A stretch of DNA of 64,000 nt from an uncultured Roseburia sp. (GTDB taxonomy: Bacteria; Bacillota; Clostridia; Lachnospirales; Lachnospiraceae). The position numbers and the translations under genes are program-made. Shown one piece after another: positions 58,857-64,000 of this stretch (position 1 is its first letter; each line of letters begins with the position of its first letter). Under the pieces are notes generated by a model. It had not been told where the DNA came from, searched no databases, and saw only the letters and a list, made by a program, of their open reading frames with translations. Location of the stretch: the NCBI GenBank assembly GCA_900539115.1, contig UQAQ01000003.1, positions 1-64,000 of the forward strand, read 5' to 3'.

Positions 58857-60524
58857 TTAAAACTCCTGTTTCAAGATTGCTCCGGTATTCCCGGATGTTA
58901 CCATATTGGCATAACGTGCCAGATAACCGGTCGTTACCTTTGGTGCTCTCGGTTTCCAGTTTTTCTTTCTCTCGGCAAGAACTTCATCGCTGACATCTAA
59001 CTGCAATGTATTTTCCGGAATATTGATCTTAATGATGTCGCCCTCTTCTACAAGTGCGATCGGACCACCGACTGCTGCCTCCGGTGATACATGACCGATG
59101 GAAGCTCCACGGCTTGCTCCGGAAAAACGTCCATCTGTGATCAATGCCACCGAAGAGCCAAGTCCCATACCTGCGATTGCTGATGTAGGATTGAGCATCT
59201 CTCTCATACCGGGACCGCCTTTTGGTCCCTCATAACGGATCACGACAACATCACCGGCAACGATCTTTCCACCTTTGATCGCTGCGATCGCATCTTCTTC
59301 GCAGTCAAATACGCGGGCCGGTCCTTCATGAACCATCATTTCTTCTACAACTGCAGAACGTTTAACAACGGCAGAATCCGGTGCCAGATTTCCCTTCAAG
59401 ATGGCGATTCCGCCCGTCTGGCTGTATGGATTGTCGATTGGACGGATGACTTCCGGATTGCGGTTGACAACGCCCTCAATATTTTCTCCAACCGTCTTTC
59501 CGGTTGCTGTCATCAGATCAGTGTACAGCAAGCCTTTTTTATTCAATTCATTCATAACGGCATAAACACCGCCTGCTTCATTGAGTTCTTCGATATAAGT
59601 GTGTCCGGCCGGTGCGAGGTGGCAAAGGTTTGGAGTCTTTGCACTAATCTCGTTCGCCAGATCCAGATTCAGATCCACACCGGCTTCATGTGCGATCGCC
59701 GGCAGGTGAAGCATACTGTTTGTCGAACATCCAAGTGCCATATCGACGGTAAGTGCATTCAAAAATGCTTTCTCTGTCATAATGTCTCTTGGACGGATAT
59801 TTTTATTATAAAGCTCCATTACTTTCATACCTGCATGTTTCGCAAGTTTGATTCGTTCGGAATAAACGGCAGGAATCGTACCATTTCCCTGAAGTCCCAT
59901 ACCAATCGCCTCCGTCAGGCAGTTCATGCTGTTTGCGGTATACATACCGGAACAGGAACCACAGGTAGGACAAGCATGGCTTACAAAATCGTCTACTTCT
60001 TCTTCCGTCATTTTACCTGCTGCATGTGCACCGACTGCTTCAAACATACTGGAAAGACTGGTTTTCTTTCCCTGTACATGACCGGCAAGCATCGGGCCAC
60101 CGCTGACAAATACAGTCGGAACATTGACTCTGGCTGCTGCCATCAAAAGTCCCGGTACATTTTTGTCACAGTTTGGCACCATAACGAGTGCATCAAATGC
60201 ATGAGCAAGTGCCATACATTCGGTAGAATCTGCGATCAGGTCACGGGTAACAAGTGAATATTTCATTCCGACATGTCCCATCGCAATCCCATCACATACA
60301 GCGATCGCAGGAAATACGACCGGTGTTCCGCCGGCCATCGCTACACCGAGCTTTACTGCCTCTACAATCTTATCAATATTCATATGACCAGGGACGATTT
60401 CATTGTACGAACTGACGATACCAACAAGCGGTTTTTCGAGTTCCTCTTTTGTCATCCCCAATGCGTTAAACAAAGAACGCTGAGGTGCTGTCTGCATCCC
60501 CTTTTTCACTGAATCACTTTTCAT
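58857..60524 (-). CDS. ilvD: Dihydroxy-acid dehydratase
   Basis: A 555-residue iron-sulfur dehydratase for valine and isoleucine synthesis. Cluster cysteines are in [34 protein letters not shown]-like [12 protein letters not shown] is the C-terminal signature. The ATG at 60524 with GGAGG 8 nt upstream is chosen over a longer frame. It is second in the operon after leuB (gap about 50 nt). Confidence 0.97.
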   Translation of the reverse strand: MKSDSVKKGMQTAPQRSLFNALGMTKEELEKPLVGIVSSYNEIVPGHMNIDKIVEAVKLGVAMAGGTPVVFPAIAVCDGIAMGHVGMKYSLVTRDLIADSTECMALAHAFDALVMVPNCDKNVPGLLMAAARVNVPTVFVSGGPMLAGHVQGKKTSLSSMFEAVGAHAAGKMTEEEVDDFVSHACPTCGSCSGMYTANSMNCLTEAIGMGLQGNGTIPAVYSERIKLAKHAGMKVMELYNKNIRPRDIMTEKAFLNALTVDMALGCSTNSMLHLPAIAHEAGVDLNLDLANEISAKTPNLCHLAPAGHTYIEELNEAGGVYAVMNELNKKGLLYTDLMTATGKTVGENIEGVVNRNPEVIRPIDNPYSQTGGIAILKGNLAPDSAVVKRSAVVEEMMVHEGPARVFDCEEDAIAAIKGGKIVAGDVVVIRYEGPKGGPGMREMLNPTSAIAGMGLGSSVALITDGRFSGASRGASIGHVSPEAAVGGPIALVEEGDIIKINIPENTLQLDVSDEVLAERKKNWKPRAPKVTTGYLARYANMVTSGNTGAILKQEF

Positions 60525-60575
60525 TGATTTAACCTCCATTCATTCCGGTTCAAATTTCATCTATCTGTCGTCTGT

Positions 60576-61661
60576 TTATCGAATCTCATCGCAAATGGCT
60601 TTTCCCATTTCCTCTGTTCCCAGACAAGTTTTTCCTTCATCCATGATGTCGATTGTGCGAAGCCCTTTCTTCAATACTGCCTTTACCGCATTTTCGATCG
60701 CATCGGATTCTTTTATCAAATTGAAAGAATACTTTAACATCATCGCTGCAGATAAGATCGTCGCGATTGGATTGGCCTTATTCTGTCCGGCGATATCCGG
60801 TGCAGAGCCATGACTTGGCTCATAGAGTCCAAGTGTTCCCTCTCCGAGACTTGCAGAAGAAAGCATACCGATCGATCCGGTTACCATACTTGCCTCATCT
60901 GACAAAATATCACCAAACATATTTTCTGTCAAAATGACGTCAAACTGTTTCGGATCACGTACAAGCTGCATTGCACAGTTATCTACGAGCATGTCAGAAA
61001 GTTCTACCTCCGGGTAGTCTGCGCTTACTTCTTTTACGACTTTTCTCCACAAACGGGAAGAATCCAATACATTGGCTTTGTCTACACTACATACTTTTTT
61101 ATTTCTCTTCATGGCAATATCAAATGCCCATTTGGCGATACGGCGAATCTCCGTTTCATTATATGTAAGTGTATCCGTCGCCTGAAGCTGTCCGTCTACT
61201 TCCTTCGTAAAGCGCTCTCCAAAATAAAGACCGCCGGTCAGCTCTCTCGTGACGACAAAATCAAATCCGCCCTCTGTCAATTCACTTTTCAATGGACACG
61301 CACCGCTCAATTCATCAAACAGCACCGCCGGGCGAAGGTTGCAAAATAAACCAAGTCCTTTTCGAATCTTCAGCAAACCTGCTTCCGGTCTCTTGTCCGG
61401 TGGCAGCTGGTACCAGTTGCTCTGTCCGACATTTCCTCCGACGGCTCCGAGCAGTACGGAATCGCTTTTCTTTGCGCGCTCCAATGTCTCATCGGTCAAC
61501 GGCTCTCCATACGCATCGATGGAACATCCGCCCATCAACAGTTCTTCATACTCAAATGTATGGCCGTATACCTCCCCAACTTTATCTAATACCTTCTTTG
61601 CTTGTGTTACGATCTCCGGGCCAATACCATCCCCGGGAATCACTGCGATATGAAAATTCAT
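60576..61661 (-). CDS. leuB: 3-isopropylmalate dehydrogenase
   Basis: A 361-residue enzyme of leucine synthesis. Signatures: [16 protein letters not shown] at the N-terminus, [17 protein letters not shown] (substrate arginine), [17 protein letters not shown] and [14 protein letters not shown] with metal-binding Asp. The ATG at 61661 has GAGGAGG 5 nt upstream, and an upstream in-frame ATG at 61691 precedes that site and is rejected. It begins the long amino acid operon. leuA, leuC, leuD and ilvC are not in the window. Confidence 0.96.
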   Translation of the reverse strand: MNFHIAVIPGDGIGPEIVTQAKKVLDKVGEVYGHTFEYEELLMGGCSIDAYGEPLTDETLERAKKSDSVLLGAVGGNVGQSNWYQLPPDKRPEAGLLKIRKGLGLFCNLRPAVLFDELSGACPLKSELTEGGFDFVVTRELTGGLYFGERFTKEVDGQLQATDTLTYNETEIRRIAKWAFDIAMKRNKKVCSVDKANVLDSSRLWRKVVKEVSADYPEVELSDMLVDNCAMQLVRDPKQFDVILTENMFGDILSDEASMVTGSIGMLSSASLGEGTLGLYEPSHGSAPDIAGQNKANPIATILSAAMMLKYSFNLIKESDAIENAVKAVLKKGLRTIDIMDEGKTCLGTEEMGKAICDEIR

Positions 61662-61709
61662 GGCTTCCTCCTCGTTGATATAGTTCTCCATAATTATTAA
61701 CTTTTTAAG

Positions 61710-61737
61710 TATATAGCAAAATGACGTTCACTGTCAA
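61710..61737 (-). promoter_or_regulatory. Promoter of the leuB-ilvD-ilvB-ser operon
   Basis: TTGACA (61732-61737), 16-nt spacer, TATATA (61710-61715) on the minus strand, about 50 nt before the leuB start. The short leader shows no T-box or attenuator. Confidence 0.8.
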
Positions 61738-61831
61738 GTCTGCGTAACATTTTTTTCAATTTCCTCTTGAAAACGATATCATCTTATAATAAACTAATAA
61801 GTAACAATAACTATGCTAGGAGGACAAGTAT

Positions 61832-62200
61832 ATGGAAGCAATAGAAAAGATTGATTTCGAAAAAGTAGGAAAACGTATGAAAAAGCTGCGTAAAGAACAG
61901 CGCATCTCTCAGGATCAGGTAGCAAAAGACCTTGGTGCTACGATTTCCTTCGTCAGCAACATTGAAAATAATTATACCAAAATCAATCTTCGTGTACTTC
62001 TTTACTACGCCCAGATGTGTCATGTTTCCGTTGACTACTTATTGAGTGCAGGAAATCCACGAATGATCAAAGCCGACAATATTTCTACGTTAGATGAAGA
62101 TATTCTGCGTGTATTGCAGAATTACAATAAAACCGAAAAAGAACGCATTTTGAAAATGTTAAAAATCGGCAAAGATCTGGATCCGGATGCCAACGTCTGA
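61832..62200 (+). CDS. Xre-family helix-turn-helix regulator
   Basis: A 122-residue DNA-binding protein. The HTH_XRE domain fills residues 12-70 (VGKRMKKLRKEQRISQDQVAKDLG, SFVSNIENNYTKINLRVLLYYA), followed by a helical tail of 50 residues that may dimerise or bind a partner. The ATG follows AGGAGG with 8 nt spacing. It is divergent from the leuB operon, so control of that operon is possible, but this gene type often stands alone. A strong terminator follows. Confidence 0.9.
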   Translation: MEAIEKIDFEKVGKRMKKLRKEQRISQDQVAKDLGATISFVSNIENNYTKINLRVLLYYAQMCHVSVDYLLSAGNPRMIKADNISTLDEDILRVLQNYNKTEKERILKMLKIGKDLDPDANV

Positions 62201-62218
62201 AGTTCATGACAAGATTAC

Positions 62219-62269
62219 AAAAGAGTGTCACACAAACAGTATTCTCTGCAACGGTGGCACTCTTTTTCT
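62219..62269 (+). terminator. Terminator after the Xre regulator gene
   Basis: AAGAGTGTCAC pairs with GTGGCACTCTT (one wobble) across a 22-nt loop, followed by TTTCTT on the plus strand. The A-rich left side allows bidirectional use for the convergent galactosidase gene. Confidence 0.85.
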
Positions 62270-62271
62270 TA

Positions 62272-62286
62272 GGTCCTGAATAGTTA
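62272..62286. repeat. Solitary end of the structured repeat family
   Basis: GGTCCTGAATAGTTA matches the right-hand end of the elements near bioY. It stands alone, 5 nt from the stop codon of the galactosidase gene, like the one at 28349 beside the transketolase stop. Confidence 0.5.
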
Positions 62287-62291
62287 TCTAC

Positions 62292-64000
62292 TCACATCAA
62301 ATGTACTGCTGCCGCATTCCGGTTTTCCGTCGGCTTATAAACAAGTACATTTCCTTCCACAAACATTTCCGGCACATCATAAGAATATACGGACGCCATC
62401 TGTGTCCCACAGCCTTTCGGCAGTTCTACCCGGATTTTTTCCGGAAGTTCTCCATCAAAACAATGAATGACAACCATCGCCTCTCCGTCCTTTTTCATGC
62501 GGATCATTGCCTGATAGCCTTCCGGATGACGGTCGCTGAGAATCTTAGGCCCCCTGCGGTAACTTTTTCCGTCACGGATGATCGGTGCAATTTCCCGGTA
62601 AAACGCCATTCCGCGGTCAATGACATCCCACTGTTCCGCACTCAGATCGGTCACATCGCCGGAAAGACACATTCTGCCAAGAAACGTATTGGCGATGGAA
62701 TACCCGATTCGTTTCAGGGAGTCACTCTTTCGGATCACCGCCCAGATCTGGCTCTGTCTCGGCAGGATCGCGCGGTGCAGATTTGCCGCAATAATAGGAA
62801 TCTCTTCTGTCTCATGCGCATCCGAGAAAGAAGCCATCGAACAAAGGCTCATCATAAGCGGTTCGAGACGGTGTCCGCCGGAGGCACAATTTTCCAAAAT
62901 AATTCCCGGCACTTCCTCTTTGACTTGTCTGACAAAATTTACCGATTCCTCCTGGTTTTTACGAAGTCCCTCCCCAAGAGATTCGGCTCCGTCACAACCA
63001 AGCCCGATCGTGTCATTGTAGTCCATTTTCATATATTCAAATCCATACGTCTGCAGCATCTCAATGACCTTTTTATGAAGATACTTTTTCACCCACGGAT
63101 CATTCATATCCCAGAATCTGCGATTGTGCGTCGTAAGCGGATAGCCGTCACGTTTTAAAAGATGATCGGTGAGTTCATAGGCTTTTGCCGCCCGGCCGAC
63201 ATTGTCGATTTCAAACCAGATTCCCGGTTTCATCCCCTTGTCGCGGATTGCTTCCACCGTCTTTTCCAGCCCCTGCGGAAACAAGGTCGGAGATACGTTA
63301 TAATCTCCCATGCTGATATCCCACGGGATTCCGTCCTCTTTGAACCAGCCGCAGTCAATGACAAAATAGTCAAATCCCTTGTCTTTTATGCTTTCCAGAA
63401 TCCGGCAGATATTTTCATGGGATGGATTTCCCCATGTCGTACAGTATTCATTGAAAATGATCGGCAGCTCCTGTTCGCTTTTCGGTCCGTTATCGACATA
63501 TTTATTTCCGGCACATACAAGGCGGTGACAGATGTCATCAATCCCACCTTCACACACAGAAAGAATTGCCGTCGGTGTTTCGAAATGCTCCCCTGGTTTT
63601 ACCGTTTTTTTCCAGTCTCCAAATTCACGGTCTGCCAGTCCTCCGCTCAGATGCAGTCCATCGTCCTGTCGGTAGATTTCCATCTGCCAGGATGCCTCGT
63701 GCGCCAGCTGAACGCCCCAGGTTACCCCTGTCGTCTCATCTTCGACCGCCACAAACGGAAAATATTTCATTACCGGCATCGAGCCCCGCTGTCCAAAACG
63801 TTCTACGGCAACCGACCAGGTCGACCAGCTTGGCTCGAGCTGCATATCCTCGATGTGCTCCGTCACAAGCCTTCCCTCGTGACTCCATTTACTGAGAAGC
63901 CGGTGTACCAATAAACCACCGGCTCCGTCTCCCGGAAGAAACGGCGACAGATTTTCCACCTCAAAACTGGAAAGCATCTCTAACGTAACCGCTTCGCTAC
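62292..64000 (-). CDS. GH36 alpha-galactosidase (partial, runs off the right edge)
   Basis: At least 569 residues of a glycoside hydrolase family 36 enzyme; the reading frame is still open at 64000, so the N-terminus lies outside the window and the internal ATG at 63977 is not the start. Features: the end of the N-terminal beta domain (SSFEVENLSPF), the DCGWFKEDG loop, the nucleophile Asp in YMKMDYND, ENCASGGHRLEP, and the acid/base Asp in ASFSDAHE, with a C-terminal beta sandwich ending AAVHLM. It should release galactose from raffinose-type sugars or galactomannan. No signal peptide can be judged. A terminator shared with the Xre gene lies beyond its stop. Confidence 0.93.
   Translation of the reverse strand, partial: SEAVTLEMLSSFEVENLSPFLPGDGAGGLLVHRLLSKWSHEGRLVTEHIEDMQLEPSWSTWSVAVERFGQRGSMPVMKYFPFVAVEDETTGVTWGVQLAHEASWQMEIYRQDDGLHLSGGLADREFGDWKKTVKPGEHFETPTAILSVCEGGIDDICHRLVCAGNKYVDNGPKSEQELPIIFNEYCTTWGNPSHENICRILESIKDKGFDYFVIDCGWFKEDGIPWDISMGDYNVSPTLFPQGLEKTVEAIRDKGMKPGIWFEIDNVGRAAKAYELTDHLLKRDGYPLTTHNRRFWDMNDPWVKKYLHKKVIEMLQTYGFEYMKMDYNDTIGLGCDGAESLGEGLRKNQEESVNFVRQVKEEVPGIILENCASGGHRLEPLMMSLCSMASFSDAHETEEIPIIAANLHRAILPRQSQIWAVIRKSDSLKRIGYSIANTFLGRMCLSGDVTDLSAEQWDVIDRGMAFYREIAPIIRDGKSYRRGPKILSDRHPEGYQAMIRMKKDGEAMVVIHCFDGELPEKIRVELPKGCGTQMASVYSYDVPEMFVEGNVLVYKPTENRNAAAVHLM

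Noticed and set aside
61662..61831. T-box or peptide attenuator before the leuB operon
   Set aside because: The leader after the promoter is only about 45 nt, with no T-box sequence, no leader peptide rich in Leu/Val/Ile codons and no terminator.
1..64000. CRISPR arrays, insertion sequences, prophage, rRNA genes
   Set aside because: No regularly spaced repeats, cas genes, transposase, phage structural genes or rRNA-like sequence were recognised on either strand.

Overview
This 64 kb window looks like chromosome of a low-to-moderate G+C member of the Clostridia, most likely Lachnospiraceae. That reading rests on the gene families and their order (split transketolase with a short transaldolase, a ZapA/U32/SEDS/PBP division block, YqeG-PepP-AroDK-EF-P), the strong AGGAGG ribosome-binding sites with ATG, GTG and TTG starts, and a tmRNA tag reading AEDNLAYAA. 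No rRNA, phage, CRISPR array or transposase gene was found. Almost all genes lie on the minus strand; plus-strand genes are bioY, a carbamate kinase gene, an AraC regulator and an Xre-type regulator.

Layout. 0.2-2.5 kb: orphan response regulator, a coiled-coil membrane protein and a membrane-anchored trigger-factor-like prolyl isomerase. 2.6-4.1 kb: TetR regulator and SAM methyltransferase. 4.1-9.1 kb: A+T-rich accessory run of small single enzymes (two P-loop kinases, two GNAT acetyltransferases, a yjdF homologue broken by an in-frame TAG behind a probable yjdF riboswitch, a CPBP protease, an SdpI-like protein, a 2H phosphoesterase). 9.1-9.7 kb: tmRNA and, downstream of it, two tandem look-alike RNA hairpins. 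9.6-14.6 kb: a bioB-hotdog hydratase-thiolase-acyl ligase operon, divergent from bioY, which has a textbook promoter overlapped by a BirA operator; two copies of a structured 190-bp inverted-repeat element flank bioY. 14.6-18 kb: MATE pump, HD hydrolase, polysaccharide deacetylase, YbaK. 18-28.2 kb: CobW-like GTPase, FabH, EF-P, fused AroD-AroK, Xaa-Pro peptidase, YqeG, DUF815 ATPase, ArgS, AroA. 28.3-34 kb: split transketolase and transaldolase, beta-CASP metallohydrolase, carbamate kinase, tRNA-Leu(CAA). 34-41 kb: large secreted GH115 alpha-glucuronidase divergent from an AraC regulator, and a secreted transglutaminase-like protein. 41-48.8 kb: PBP, FtsW/RodA, U32 protein, ZapA-coiled-coil protein, HAD and SGNH hydrolases. 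48.8-62 kb: Na/Pi transporter, then a long block leuB-ilvD-ilvB-serC-serA-ABC importer-folC. 62.2 kb to the edge: a GH36 alpha-galactosidase running off the window.

Working together: the amino-acid block links branched-chain and serine synthesis with an importer of the TrpX type and folate polyglutamylation. The biotin block suggests that the organism imports biotin under BirA control and may also feed BioB from an acyl-CoA (thiolase/hydratase/ligase) route; that route is inferred and no other biotin gene is in view. GH115 and GH36 point to use of xylan side chains and alpha-galactosides, as in a plant-fibre-rich gut. The most unusual signals are the biotin-linked acyl-CoA operon, the covarying 190-bp element, the twin hairpins behind tmRNA and the amber-interrupted yjdF.
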